A stretch of DNA of 64,000 bases from Lytechinus variegatus (taxonomy: Eukaryota; Echinodermata; Echinoidea; Temnopleuroida; Toxopneustidae). Numbering within the stretch: position 1 is the first letter of the stretch; each line of letters begins with the position of its first letter. The stretch covers positions 8,239,124 to 8,303,123 of the forward strand of contig NC_054755.1 in assembly GCF_018143015.1 (NCBI RefSeq), given 5' to 3'. The notes beneath the pieces were generated by a model. That model did not search any database and had not been told where the DNA came from. It saw only the letters and a list, made by a program, of their open reading frames with translations. Both the position numbers and the translations under genes were made by a program. Positions 23,760 to 36,529 of this stretch are shown here, in pieces.

Positions 23760-25678
23760 GGGCCTACATGTATTTATTGTTTTAATTTTATTTTATGGTA
23801 TGAATATTCTGACAGGGTAGCCATATCCATGGTAGCAAATCCATGAAAAAAAAATGATTACTCTACGCAAAGTAAAAGAAGGATAGAAACGTGGGAAGTT
23901 TTGAAATTGTGTGTTTTCGCAGAATGGCAGGAATCAACTGGATTTTGATAATTAATAAAAAAAAAGAATTCCTAAACAGAGCAACAACAACAAAACACCT
24001 AGTAGAAAATGACATTTGGTCATGTTTTGAGAGAATTAAGATCGTGCCCGGTTAGCGAATGGGGCAGTAGACGTTGAATCGCTTGGCTTGAAAATGTTGA
24101 GATAAGTATTAGAACAAAAGACATATGACAGTATAGCGACATAAGTCGAATTGCCGCTAGCACCTTTGGACGGAACGGCCCCGGGTACGGCATCAGATGA
24201 TGATGACATCGTCACTTGTCAAATGCTCCTAATTTGAAACAAAAGTAAACGACAAAATTGGAAATTAAAAGCCAAACTTACATGGTGAATATTTATATCA
24301 ACAAATTTGCATTAACTTGGAAAGAAACATGAAATTTCCCTTTTATTACAAATGTAAATCCATGTATGACGTTTTTATCATCATTTAGCAAAGAGTAAGT
24401 ACTATATGTGCTGTGCAGTGGTACCTTGTGCAATGAGCCGTGCATGAATGTTTGCTGTATGTTGTGTGTGCTTGCCATAGGGCAGAGAAACTTTGACTCT
24501 GGTCTTGACATGACCTATGTGTTGAGTGAGTGAATGAGGGGGGGGGGGGGGTTGAGATGGGCAGCAACTAAGTACTTACTTTTGGGTGGCATTGAAGTTA
24601 ATCCGGACAAGACAGGCCAGAAAGAAGACTCCTCTCAGCTCCACATCATGACTCTGACACCACGGTCAGAAGCTGGGTTCCGATAGAGATTCCAATTTGG
24701 ATACCGATGCTGATTTGGGGACAAAGTGCTCCAGGACAGGACAGACCTTGTTCATCTTCAGAGATGCGAAACTTCGTCTACTATTGACGCCTAGCATCGA
24801 TATATCTTACGACGACGTCCACTTCATATATGACAAGTTTTCGTCGAGAATGGGACGCGACATGTGCTCATAAAAGCAAAGTCCATTCGAGTTGAGAAAA
24901 GTCACAGATACATGATTTTTATATATTAATTCATCTCCAGAATATAAAAAAAACGCATTATTGCAGTATACTCTTTTTTTTGTTTTAAATAGCAAAAGGG
25001 GATCACTGTTTTTTGTAGGAAAAACAGGAAATCACTTGAATATTTACTATATTTTAATATTTTGGATCACAATGTAATCGACAATCGTCATTTGAATATT
25101 TATGTCAGATTGATTGAAGTTATTACATTTAAACATGCATGTGTATTAATCATGCAAAATAGATGAAGAATATATTGTTTGAATCGTCATGAAAAAATCA
25201 ATGAAATAATATTCATTCTGAATATGTTAAAGAAAAATGTGAAGATATTTGATTATCCTCAGGCAAAAGGCGCTTTATAAATACAGCTATCATTATCATT
25301 ATTATTAAGATATCCTCGCTTCATGAATTGAGTACATGTCAATGCATTGGATTTCATTTATAAGTGTTGTGTAAATTCTAAGTCAACATAAACAAAATGG
25401 TGTGATCACCAGACATAGCAAAACAGTGCATAGATCTGACACTATTACATACGAAGAGCCTTGTAAAAAAAACGTGGTGGGAAATGCCAGATGCTGTATA
25501 CCAAATACAAACAAAAATTTTTTCACAACAGCTGCAAAGTTCACAGTAAACCCAAATCTCTTCAACTATAGGAGTATTGTAGATTATTTTGTGTCGCTAT
25601 GATGAGTTATGATGATTCGAACCGTCGATAAGCAATCCAGACATGAGAGTATAAGGAAATACGAACAGTTTCTTTTTG
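23760..25678. other. No gene seen; G-run and SINE/LINE tail
   Basis: There is a poly-G run at about 24540-24552. AGGCGCTTTATAAATACAGC with a TATCATTATTATT tail at 25268-25308 is the usual 3' end of a SINE/LINE. No coding exon was recognised, though 5' exons of the Ig-like gene could lie here. Confidence 0.4.
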
Positions 25679-26746
25679 ATGGATGAGCAGCATTTCTTCA
25701 TCAGAATGGGTCAAATTTTGAATAAACCTGCCCCCAGAATCTGCAAGTTTCTGTCGGCTTCTGGTAAATTGAGTATTTTCTTCATATTTTTTAATCTACT
25801 CTCTGTCACATATGGTGACATAACCATCACAACCGCCATGGAAGGGGAATCAACGACACTCAATTTCACCTACCCTTGCGACTGCGCACGCAAAACTTTA
25901 CGGCATGGATACAAGGCGCCATTTTACGATTCTGCGCGTCAAGACGTAAAAACTTTGCTTGATCATCAAGATATAATTGACGTTGGAAGTGATGCCCTGA
26001 ATAACACATGTCTCCTGCATCCTAAGATCGACCCGGTCCTGAGGGGTGATGTAGGAGGATACATTCTAACTTTTTATGGTGGTGGCGGAAATATCCTTGG
26101 AGATTCAAGAATTGGTTTGAGAGTCAACTACCCACCGGGGAAAGCATCCTGTGAATGGGAAGAGAAGAATGTCACTGATGACTGGGGCTTGATGCTGTGC
26201 CATTCTCCAGCAGGAAATGTTCCCGGGCAAATTGCTTGCTATCAAAATGACATTCGCCTTCCTCAGGTTACATCGCCATCGGTGGTTGAAGATATTCTTC
26301 AGCAGACTATCTCGGTTAGACATTCAGAAACTGCCTTCTGTTGTGCTTCTTTCCTGGATCAACCTATCGACATGTGTGCGTGCAGCGATTATGTGTGGGA
26401 TCCGAATAAAAATGGTGACACCAAGAATCCTTGCGCCACTCCTCAGGAGGACTCCACAACGCCTCAAAACCTTTTGGAAGACATCTCCACGTCTATCACT
26501 ACATCATCTCCAGTAAAAGAAACCGTCGCCGAAAACCATGGCAACATGGTCAAAAGCAATGTATATATTTCATTGCACTGGGGAGTATTATTAGCATTTG
26601 TACCCTTGGTGTTGCTGATCGTTGTTCAGTGCTTTGTTCTTGCAGTAGCTTTTCAAAAGATTCGTCAACTTATTGAGCAAGGAAAGTCGAGAGATAAACA
26701 AAATGGTAATTACAAAAGCGTTCCAACGGTGGATGTGACACTTTGA
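25679..26746 (+). CDS. Type I membrane protein with two Ig-like regions
   Basis: A single open exon of 355 aa. The N-terminus holds a hydrophobic signal segment (LSIFFIFFNLLSVTYG, residues 31-46). The ATG at 25706 (M10) is an alternative start, and an upstream 5' exon is possible. Residues about 47-150 look like a V-type Ig-like domain (TAMEGESTTLNFTYPC, then GDVGGYILTFYGG). Residues about 151-240 are a second Cys-rich Ig-like region beginning NYPPGKASCEW. A Thr/Ser-rich stalk (250-290), one transmembrane helix (302-324, WGVLLAFVPLVLLIVVQCF) and a 30-residue basic cytoplasmic tail without an ITAM/ITIM tyrosine motif follow. It is probably a surface recognition or adhesion protein; ligand and pathway unknown. 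I recognise the domain type, not the gene. The absence of introns is odd next to the multi-exon neighbours. Confidence 0.7.
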   Translation: MDEQHFFIRMGQILNKPAPRICKFLSASGKLSIFFIFFNLLSVTYGDITITTAMEGESTTLNFTYPCDCARKTLRHGYKAPFYDSARQDVKTLLDHQDIIDVGSDALNNTCLLHPKIDPVLRGDVGGYILTFYGGGGNILGDSRIGLRVNYPPGKASCEWEEKNVTDDWGLMLCHSPAGNVPGQIACYQNDIRLPQVTSPSVVEDILQQTISVRHSETAFCCASFLDQPIDMCACSDYVWDPNKNGDTKNPCATPQEDSTTPQNLLEDISTSITTSSPVKETVAENHGNMVKSNVYISLHWGVLLAFVPLVLLIVVQCFVLAVAFQKIRQLIEQGKSRDKQNGNYKSVPTVDVTL

Positions 26747-26924
26747 TCACAATGACTGACTGGCCTTGAAATGTGTGTGTGCGTGGGGAGTGTGTGTATC
26801 GATGGATGTGAGGGTGGATGGACGTACGTGTGGCGTAATGGGGGGGGGGGGGTAGTGTGCCTGTTTAAAATGAATCTAAACTTGAAACATCACCAAAATA
26901 ATGTAGATGTGGATCAAGGGGAAG

Positions 26925-27150
26925 CAGTGGTGTACCTAGGATTTTCCACGGGGGGGGGGGGGGGCAGAACCGTCCGCCAAAAAAACTGACAAGGGTTAGG
27001 AATTAAGGATTTCGTACAAGAAAGAAAATTAACAAGGAAAAAAATTAATGAATAATATAAAGGTCTTCAAGCTCGTCAGGGGGACAAAAAAGGCCTTTCA
27101 AGCTCGTCAGGGGGGGGGGGCAGACTGCCCCCCCCCGTAGGTACGCTAGA
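26925..27150. mobile_element. MITE with GTACCTA ends and poly-G/poly-C subtermini
   Basis: The left end AGTGGTGTACCTAGGATTTT plus poly-G and right end poly-C plus CGTAGGTACGCTAG are imperfect inverted copies. Two direct copies of CTTCAAGCTCGTCAGGGGG lie inside (about 27064 and 27097). Confidence 0.5.
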
Positions 27151-27199
27151 GAGGGGATGGTCATTAGGGTTAGATCATGTGGTACTTGTTTCGCCTCAT

Positions 27200-27960
27200 T
27201 TCTCATTTTCTATTGTTTATTGTAATTTTATGTCATGATAAATTTTCCCATTTTTAGCATCTTTGTCATATTTAGTTTGTAATTTCTATTCGTGTTTGTA
27301 TCCGGTTTTATGTCGTATACATTTAATTTGATCCTAAAAAAAACATCTCTTCAGTAATTATTCCTTTGTTAATATTATGTCTTTCCATTATATCTTCCTA
27401 TTTTCCACATTACAAATACTGTGTACTTTTTATTTATTTATACATTTATGTAATTTTGTTGTTTTATGTTGTACATAGGCAAATTGCATGTTGTTTTGAT
27501 TGTGTTTTTTTTAGTTATTCATTCCTCATTCATTTATTTTACCCTTTAATACTCCTGTTATGTTTATTTTTTAGCTTTTTTGTAGGTATGTTATTTTCTA
27601 TCACAGTTTGAATATTATCATATGTCTTTCCATTATATCTTCCTATTTTCCACATTACAAATACTGTGTACTTTTTATTTATTTATACATTTATGTAATT
27701 TTGTTGTTTTATGTTGTACATAGGCAAATTGCATGTTGTTTTGATTGTGTTTTTTTTTTAGTTATTCATTCCTCATTCATTTATTTTACCCTTTAATACT
27801 CCTGTTATGTTTATTTTTTATCTTTTTTGTAGGTATGTTATTTTCTATCACAGTTTGAATGTTGTTCTATGCTTGACATGTTATTGTGTATCTACACAGC
27901 CCTTTTGAAGAAATCAGTTGACTGAGGTACGTCCCTCGCTTAAATAAATAGATCAAATGA
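27200..27960 (+). repeat. AT-rich repeat with a 240-bp tandem duplication
   Basis: 27371-27610 is repeated almost identically at 27611-27857 (start TATGTCTTTCCATTATATCT, end CTATCACAGTTTGAAT). It is followed by CTGAGGTACGTCCCTCGC and a TAAATAAATA tail, which resembles the 3' end of a non-LTR element. The hydrophobic frames inside are a composition artefact. Confidence 0.6.
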
Positions 27961-27984
27961 ATATAATCGAAGTACTTATAATAA

Positions 27985-28262
27985 TAGTATAGCAGTGAGG
28001 CGCCGATTATGTAGATCCATAATAGCGCACTATAGATACATGTATATTACCCCGGGTGTAGCTCCAGCTGCTAAAGGCGCTTGGTGCTCTCAAGGAATTA
28101 TCCTGCTGGGTACCCGGCCCTCACTTCACCTTTACCTCACCTGGGTTGAGTGCAGCACAATGTGGGTAAATTTCTTGCTGAAGGAAAATACGCCATGGAT
28201 GGAAATCGAACCCATGTCACTCTTACTAAAAGACGAGAGTAGACCACGACGCCCTAGTGTTT
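27985..28262 (-). mobile_element. tRNA-derived SINE (family of 2624)
   Basis: On the minus strand the B box region has decayed to GGGTTCGATTTCCATCC. The body core CACCTGGGTTGAGTGCAGCA (plus-strand reading) is well preserved. Confidence 0.65.
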
Positions 28263-28807
28263 AGAAAATTCTTCAAACCGGATCATTGTTATTGTAAGCT
28301 ACGTTGACTATTCATATCGTAAGAAATTAGAAAAGTAAACGGTTTCCATATCGATATTTCCACATTTCACTGCCAACGTCGGTTCGAGTGCCTAACAATG
28401 TATTGTATCAGATGTTTGCATGGTGTTTTATTCCACGTGTCCATTGAATGGGGGCGTTATATAGCGATTAAAATTTAAAGGCGAGAAAGAGGCAGATTGG
28501 GTGTTCCTTAAAAATGTAAACCAGATGAGAATACCGGCTTGGAGCAGATGAATAGGGTAAAGACGAGTTGGGAACTTTGGTAACAATGGGTCGCTTATAA
28601 ACGGGAAGTCCATCTAGGGGTAAAATTCGTTTGGATAGCGCAGACAAAAGGGGAAGATAAACATAATTTATATGAATAGCGTAGTTATTGATTTTCAAGT
28701 TTTCATTTGTGACGTTGTATGCGAGCATCGGCCCCAGATGTCATATATTTCACAGATTCGATCAATACTCATTTTATTTTGCTGTCGATGATTTAAAATC
28801 TTTTTCT

Positions 28808-29010
28808 ACAATCTTAAAAGAAGTTTACCCAACTTTGGGTAAAATGGAAACATAGATGTTGGTTGGGTAATACGATACCAAATATTTTGTAAATTTATGC
28901 AATGTTGCGTTAAAATTTACCCTTAACACATGCATTTTGCCCAGTGTGGTGTACAAAAAATACCCAGCAAACCTGTTGGGTAAAATTTTACTCAAGTGTG
29001 TTTAGAGTGT
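28808..29010 (-). mobile_element. MITE with ACACTCTAAA ends, copy 2 (inverted)
   Basis: The reverse complement starts ACACTCTAAACACACTTGAG and aligns with 13766-13993 through GGCAAAATGCATG, AACATTGC and AAATATTTGGTATC to the far end GGGTAAACTTCTTTTAAGAT. Confidence 0.65.
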
Positions 29011-30064
29011 AATATTAGCGAATATGGCTATGGCACGATTGTGTGCTTTTTTAAACATGAATATTGAATTTACTAAAGAAAGTGTGGCATTTATATAACC
29101 TATCACATGACAAAGTCCCCCCCCTCTCTCTCTCTCACCCTCTGTCTCTCAACCCTCTCTTAATTTCTTTTCCTCTTCATCTTCTGCTTCTTCTACTACT
29201 TCTATCCTTTGACTTCTAACCCCTATTCATCCTACTTCTTGTACATATCGACTTGTGACAGAGAAAGTTCACTTCCAAAATATTCTGCCTTTAATCTCAC
29301 AATGGCAAAACATAAACATACATCTAGCATAAAGTCATTGGAAACATAATTAAGAGACCAAATCTTCATATATGATATTAATGGTATACAATGCATGCCT
29401 CATATGCACCTAAACATAATTGCAAAGTATTTGAACAAAACAAAACAATATTCATAATCATGTTATCAGCTGTTGTAATGTTTCTTTCTCTAATATATGA
29501 TCATTATGTAATCCAATGATAATGATAACAATGAAACAGAATGACAATTGTGATGATGCGGATGATGATAATAGTAAGTTTGCGCAATTTCAACGGGGAC
29601 TCCAGAACATAGTAAATGCGTTGAAAATGCCCATCAAGTCGAAATGAACAGTTGAGAGGTCTTTGTCGAAAATTTATGAACAGGGACAGCAGATCATCTT
29701 AGGATGTGGAGCTGACGACAAAATTGCAAATACGTTTTTTTCATGGTCACAGATGAAACTGCCCTTCGATTCACTAATTTTTGACAAAGTCTGCTTTGTT
29801 ATGAAGGGCTTTTAACAATGGATACTCTATGTTCCAGAAAGCGTCTGCTTAGAGGTTGCAAAAACTTACTAATAAATGTACTCACTAACAGAACTGAATC
29901 TTTGAATGCCTATTCGCATATTGCTGATATTTTGTTCTTTGTTGGTAACAATTAGTCTTGTGACAGTCCTCTTCCTCAAGAAGTCTAGCTTTAATATCTG
30001 TCATTTCTATATATTCCTATCAAATCACTATTTTTTCTGTGTACCTACTGGATCACGCAGTTCT

Positions 30065-30243
30065 CCAGGTGGGTGTTTCATAAAGCTGTTCATAAGATAC
30101 GAATGACTTTATGCACGACTGGTGATCCTTTCTTGTGCTATGTGATATCCCTCTGTAATTGAGTTATTACCTAAGAACATGTTCCAGTCGTGCGTAAGGT
30201 CGTTCGTAACTTTACGAACAGCTTTATGAAACACCCACCTGGA
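30065..30243. mobile_element. Foldback MITE with GGGTGTTTCATAAAGCTGTT ends
   Basis: Arms CCAGGTGGGTGTTTCATAAA and TTTATGAAACACCCACCTGG are inverted and near perfect. The interior CGACTGGTGATCCTTTCTTG also occurs in the related insert at 58551-58697 and, decayed, at 43484-43570. Confidence 0.7.
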
Positions 30244-30399
30244 CTGGAGGTACATGTAAGCATCAGAAGTATAAGATAAACCCTGGTCATAAGAGTTTTT
30301 TCATTATGTACCTCCTCCTCTGACATGGGTAATACTGTCACAAAAACTCTACATTTTGTAAAGATGCTACAAGAATCACAATTCAAGACCGACCTTCCA

Positions 30400-33300
30400 A
30401 ATGAGCTGAATTCTCCAAAGTATTGGGATTGTCATTTAAGGAAGAAATATTCAAAAGCATAGAAACAAAAAATCATAATTCCACACACACAAAGATCTTT
30501 GATATGTGAAAGACATATGATTTTATAACATACATGTACATTACATACAAGATATAGTATCATTTAAAGAGTTCTTCAAAACTGATGAATTTAGTGTAAA
30601 ATTGATTGATAATCACAGGAATATGAGAAAAAAACAAATCAGCACACATTCACAAAAGAAGTTCGAAGTATGGGACATTAAATCCCCATTCTAATTTTTT
30701 TTTCTTCTTCAAAGCATACCATCACAAAATAAGTTCAATCTCGCTTTGCCTGTATTACCAATAGGTGCCATTTCTTGATTCAGTATGCTAAAAAAATTAT
30801 ATGGTGAAACCTGGCACTTCTTTTGTGAAATCGGGTACGCAATCATACAAAAGGACAATCTAAAACGTAATCTAGCACAATAACAGAAAATCACACACAT
30901 GCATATGTCAAATAAAAGGGTATAAGGACCCTGGCTAAGCTATTTGGAAAACAAACACAAAAATACCACTAAAAATGTAAGTTGTATGGTAAATATATTT
31001 CCCTCATGATAACTGCATCAAGGAGAGGCCATGAAATATCAAGGGAGAAATAAAAGTTTGGTAAAGTAAAAAGATAATGATTTTGTACGTTTTTCTTCGT
31101 TCTGGACTTAAAAAGAGGCATATTTACTTATTCTAATCTATGTTTACTTCACATAAACTAGTCACATGGAAAATACAACATGTGGTGCTATCAATAGTCT
31201 TTTATTCTATCAATAAAATTACTGTAGTAAATGTTATACAACTCCCAAGAATGTTCTGTTTTCTGATTGGTCCAAATCGGATCACATGATATTCAGCGAA
31301 TTGCACTATTGCATCGAAAATGCACTATCCTGCACTCTGAGATTCCGGGCAACTCAGTAACATGGGGGGGTGTATAAAACAGACAATGCACCTATTCTTT
31401 TGCACAGAAGACCTAAATAATGAACTCTGCTCGACTCGCGAAACAGATATACCGCACTCAGTCCTGCGGGCCTTGGTGTGGTATATCCATTGGCTCTTTT
31501 CACAAATTGTTCATCATTTGGCCCTGCATGCACGTGCTTACATAATAAACTGCAGATATAGTTTATAATAAATATAATCAAGACACTTTTTCATTTCTTT
31601 CATTTCATTTCAACCATGGCACTTCAAATCATGAATAGCATCACTATTTCTACAATCAATAAGCTTGATGGAATGTAACAAACTACTAAGAATAACAATA
31701 CTGTCAACTACAAAACAATACTTTGTAAGGTGTACATGAACTACAACTATTGCAACATTATGACAGGCACATGGCTTGAAAAATTGAGTGATACTGAAGT
31801 TTCATTTCCAAAAAAGAAAAGCAAATGTCTAATGATTACACAATTGTTCTAACACTCAAATCAAACAAACACATAGTGACCATTATAATATAGTTTTTCA
31901 TCGAATAAATATCAGTGAAAAATTGAATGACTGTAATCTCAGTTTTTGGACAATCCTTGGTATTACATATATATCTATGAATATACCTGTGCATATGATT
32001 ATCTTGTAGGATTTAGTTTGATTATGTCAATGAGCTCTGTTTAGGAATACTGAATCCAAGAATATCTTGTTTATTCAGTAAATTTTGAGTGGTGTTCCAA
32101 AGCAGAATAAAAATGGTCATGTGTCATGAGGTCGCCCTCTTTTGCGTTACATGGTGATTTTTGCTTTTACGACGCACTTTCAACTTTAAAAACATTTATC
32201 TGACAAAGTATACACCCTATGATAGCAAAAATATACATTTTCTGTAAGTAAATTGTACAAGGAATCCAAATCTGCACTCAAAAATAGCATTAGGTGTAAG
32301 GCAACAGTTTTACATGGACTTGAATAGGGAAATTCTGATATTTTTTTTAATCTCATGATTTTTGTCATAAAATTTTGTGTAGTCCCCCTATGACAAAAAT
32401 AATGCTATATTATGACAGAACACATTCAGACCTTTCTAACCATATATCATTGTGTAGAGTTCATGTTCAATGTGTAGGGTTCATGTTCAATTAGTGATCT
32501 GAAAATTGACCCCGACTTTAGCCCCAAAAAATCATGCGTTTCAGGAATCGTATACTATATATCAGGTGTTATAATGCTTGCAATACCAACATTTGTTGGG
32601 TTTTCTTTGCCTTGTACATCAGAATTTATAAGTTATTAACATTTTAAAAGGAATTGATGGTACATGTAGGTACATAAACAATTCAAAGGAAAAGTAGCAA
32701 TTGAAATGTAAGTTACACAGTTTGCTTACCGAGGCTCTTATTACAATGATCTGCCAAGTGATGATGACATGCAAGAGACAATGTCTATAGGTTCAGGAGT
32801 AAAGACTGAAACAATTTTGCCGATGCTATATGTACAAACATACATATATTCATATGACTACTGCAGCTTCATGAAAGAAGTTTCTAAAGTGCAATTGCAC
32901 ACATTATATCCACATAGTCTGTGTTTGATAGTTTAAAGCCATGGCGGGTTTTGATGAGTTCAAAGCCAAAATATAGTATGCAGTCCTTTGGTATGATAGC
33001 ATTTGAGGTAGGTTATGTCAATTTGACCATTTCACACAGACACTTATTGTTTTTTTATAATGTCAGTGTGTGTATTTAGTGAAATATGTATATATGAATG
33101 TGTAATAAGACATCAGTGAAGATGTACAAACTTTTAAGAAAATAATGCGAAACCTTCTAAAATTCATAACACATTTTCTGGATAGTTGAAGGTCATTGAC
33201 CTTTGTCAGTTAATAATTTGGATTTACCTTGATACTAAGCAGTATTTTCATCCCCTCAGAATTGTAGGAAGTGTTTTTTTTTTGTAATTGATGCAAGTTT

Positions 33301-33470
33301 AGTGCTAAACAATAACTGTCATTCAAATATGTGTCAATCTGGAAGAAATGTCAAAATTAAGACATTGCAAATTTATCAGATTTTTATGTTTCAACCTTAT
33401 CACACAGGTCTATGACATGGCCAAACCTACTTTTCAATCATTGGACAGTAAAGTAGAGTATGTTAGCTTT
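30400..33470. other. Intergenic, no gene recognised
   Basis: AT-rich sequence with no convincing exon on either strand and no strong repeat, apart from a poly-G run near 31363 and a stretch at 31250-31560 that looks like an old dispersed repeat. Confidence 0.4.
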
Positions 33471-33475
33471 AATTT

Positions 33476-34633
33476 CATACCTGCCAAGTTTTGAGAATGA
33501 AAAATAGGAATCCAAAATACGAGGACGCAAAGCGTCCTCGTCCGAGGGTGCGAAGCACCCGAGCGGGGGGAGGGTGGGGGAGGGGGTGTCCCCCTCCCAC
33601 GGTAGGGACTTTTTTTGCATTTTCAAACATGGAAAAGTGGCATTTCCTTGCATTGTTTAAAGTAAATTCACCTTCAATACTATGCCAGGAGTTGATCTAA
33701 TTTTATTAAAATTCAAAATCATTAATCCATTATTTTGTCAGTTTTTGCATTATTTTGCGTACAATTTTCATTATTTTGCAAATGTGCATTCATGTACAAT
33801 CTAGTGCATAAGTTCGGCCAGTATTAACCCAAAATATTGAGGCTGCATTCACTGTACATTTGCAAATTAAATTTAACTAATGTTCCGTTATGGGAGGAAT
33901 TGTTTCAACAAAATAAACACTGGATTTTCTGTTTTTGTGAGACTGGGAGGTTGAGGCGCAGCAACTCGGGCGCGCGCCGGGAGTTTCAAAAGGCAAGCGT
34001 TTGGCAGATTCACCAATGATATTACCAACACACTCTAGATATGTACCGGTACACTACACATTCACTTACTCCGCAATACAAAATCATCCGGCGACATGGG
34101 CAAAACCTCGAATAAAAAGTGAAATTTTTTTACCTAAATCACCATATTTCGCGTCAAATATATCACCATCGTTGATTATTTACATCGTAGTTAGAAACAA
34201 GGGGTCTAAAAAAGTGAATTTTTCACGGTTTTTCCGATGTTCGTGGATTGTGAAAACATGTCCTCACTAAAAACTGGCACTTTCGCGAGCCAATGTCAGC
34301 CGCCATTTTGTTCCGGAAGTCAACGCTAATATCGGCTGTTGCGAATACGCTCGTAATTTTCACATGTATTTGCAATGGAACTGTGCACTAAGCAATGTTT
34401 GCGCGCCGTTTTAAGTCGCTCTCTGTTTGCATAGCCGTGCACTCCAGTTGTGTATGCATTAGTCGTATCTTACAGCCGTTTATGAGTTAGTCGCATTGTA
34501 CAGCCGTTTCAATAATTTCAACACTATATTGATTGACCCAAAAATCGGAATTTTGGTTTAAAAATTAGGAATTCGGAATGGAGGTTAAAAAATCGGTATA
34601 ATTCCGCCAAAATCGGAATGGTTGGCAGGTATG
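33476..34633. mobile_element. 1.16-kb element with CATACCTGCCAA ends and two hairpins
   Basis: Ends CATACCTGCCAA (33476) and TTGGCAGGTATG (34622-34633) are inverted and are followed by related inner sequence. At 33520-33540 a perfect hairpin CGAGGACGC-AAA-GCGTCCTCG is followed at once by a second hairpin around GGGTGCGAAGCACCC. A G-rich tract and its complement (GGGGGTGTCCCCC) lie next. No transposase frame was found, so it is nonautonomous. Confidence 0.6.
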
Positions 34634-34639
34634 TAATTT

Positions 34640-35400
34640 GATACCAGGTTTGTAGGTTTAGGCCAAGTTTTAACAAAAATATTGATGTTTTCCCAAAAAT
34701 TGCGTTTTCCCATTGACTTTGTACAGGCGGCGCCTCTTCCGGGAGTGCCGCTTCCGGCACCACCCCTCATCACCTCTGGTGTCCTGACTTTTGAGAGCTA
34801 TAACTCAAGTTCTATAAAGTCTACAGCAATGAAACTTTCCAGGCTATTGCCTTATTAATTCAGCTTTAAAATGATACTAAATTTGTTGGAATAGCCTCTA
34901 TGTTTTGAAAATAAGTAAGAAATACTATAGCACAAAGCCAAAATGTGAAACAGCACCACCCTTTTTGGGGGGCGAGCTCATGACGCATGACCAAATGCAA
35001 ATTTGAAAGACATTTTCATTTTACATTTTTTTAATATTTACACTAGTGTTTGGATATCATCGGAACACCTACTTCATTAAATTACCTTTCATCTAATCTG
35101 TAAGACATTTAAACATTGACATGATCAGTTTTCTAAGGATTTAGACAAAAATAATTTGTTACCTAAAAAGCAAGTTTGATGATCGCATATAATTCCATAC
35201 TGAGTATGGTAATACAAGTTTATACATGCTGTATGTAAGCCAGTATTTTGGGATTCAATTCTATTAAGACCACTCTATGAAATTGCAAAAAAAATGTTTT
35301 TATATTTGGATGACACTTACATTGTAACCAGCCGCTATGTACAAAAGAGAGTAATTCCTCTTACAACAAAATATCATCATCATCCCCCCCCCCTCCCTCC
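34640..35400. other. Intergenic, no gene recognised
   Basis: No exon, RNA gene or clear repeat was identified here. Confidence 0.35.
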
Positions 35401-35408
35401 AGCCACAA

Positions 35409-35557
35409 GCAGTGGCGGATCGGGGATTTTGAAATAGAGGGGGCGCAGACAACACTTTTCTTAGACTCGGTTACATCAATATATATGTTTGATGGGCAGT
35501 TCTCATAGGAGGAACATTCAACCTCTTTGTACCCCTTGCCTGGATCTGCCACTGACA
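35409..35557. mobile_element. Short MITE with CAGTGGCGGATC ends
   Basis: CAGTGGCGGATCGGGGATTT at the left and TGCCTGGATCTGCCACTG at the right are inverted copies. The interior is 120 bp without a gene. Confidence 0.6.
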
Positions 35558-35908
35558 ACATACAGTTCAGGTACTTCCTATATAAATATTTAGCACCCTA
35601 GAATAATTTACTTGAACAAATGGTAAAATTTCTTTTTAAAATATATTTTTATAAATACTTTCAGCCACTTATGAAATCAAAACAAAGCATTTGGCGCGGA
35701 GAATTAGGTAGTGAGGTCACACGCTCAGAGTTGATACTTCATTCAACAAATAAAGAAACATATATGTAAAATAAGAACTCATTAATGAGCTTTTCATTAT
35801 CCTTTTATTGACAAACTCACATAAACTTCTAGAACCACAAGGTTGAATGCATGAAGTATAGAGAGGTATATACATAAATGATTATCATGCAACTCTGTAA
35901 TGATGGCT

Positions 35909-36273
35909 GACCTGCCAACCTCTGGGAATGAAAAACTGTATTCTGTAATTAGAAAAAAATGTATTTATCCCCAAAAAAGTGTATTTCATCATCAAATGCT
36001 TGGCGCACTCGCTCATCGCGGCGCTCAAGCTGCATGCAAGCTAAAATGCACACAGCTCTTGCAGGATGAAAATAAAACATTGAAACATGTGTATATCTCA
36101 CCCTGGTTTTTACAAGATGATTTAAAAAAAAAAAAGTTACCTGAAATTACATTGATCTAATAACCATATTTCTGTACATTTTATGAAATAAAGACATATA
36201 GAGAAGATTTTTGTCAATAAATTACGATTTTATGTAACAAAAAAAGGAACTAAAACGTACTGGTTGGCAGGTC
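35909..36273. mobile_element. Element with GACCTGCCAACC ends
   Basis: Perfect 12-bp inverted ends GACCTGCCAACC / GGTTGGCAGGTC, followed by TCTGGGAATGAAAAACTGTA. The ends share CCTGCCAA with the 33476-34633 element, so both probably belong to one superfamily. Confidence 0.55.
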
Positions 36274-36529
36274 TGTGATAGGCAAGAAGATGAAGCGCAT
36301 TCATGAAAACATTGCACAGCACCAAACTTAGTTCCAAGATACAGTTTCAAGATTGAATAGCAATGATTATACTTTTCTTTCAAAACTACATGCAGCCCCC
36401 CAAAATGCAAATTTCAGTTAACATAGCTTTTCATATGGCAACCATGCTCCAATGTATCAAAACACATTATATATTTCATCTAAGCCCCCTATCTCACCTT
36501 AACCCCTCATTCCACAGAGAGCACGACTG

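Noticed and set aside
27366-27796. Two hydrophobic reading frames of 81 and 62 aa as small membrane proteins
   Set aside because: They come from a tandemly duplicated T-rich segment and share sequence only because of that duplication.
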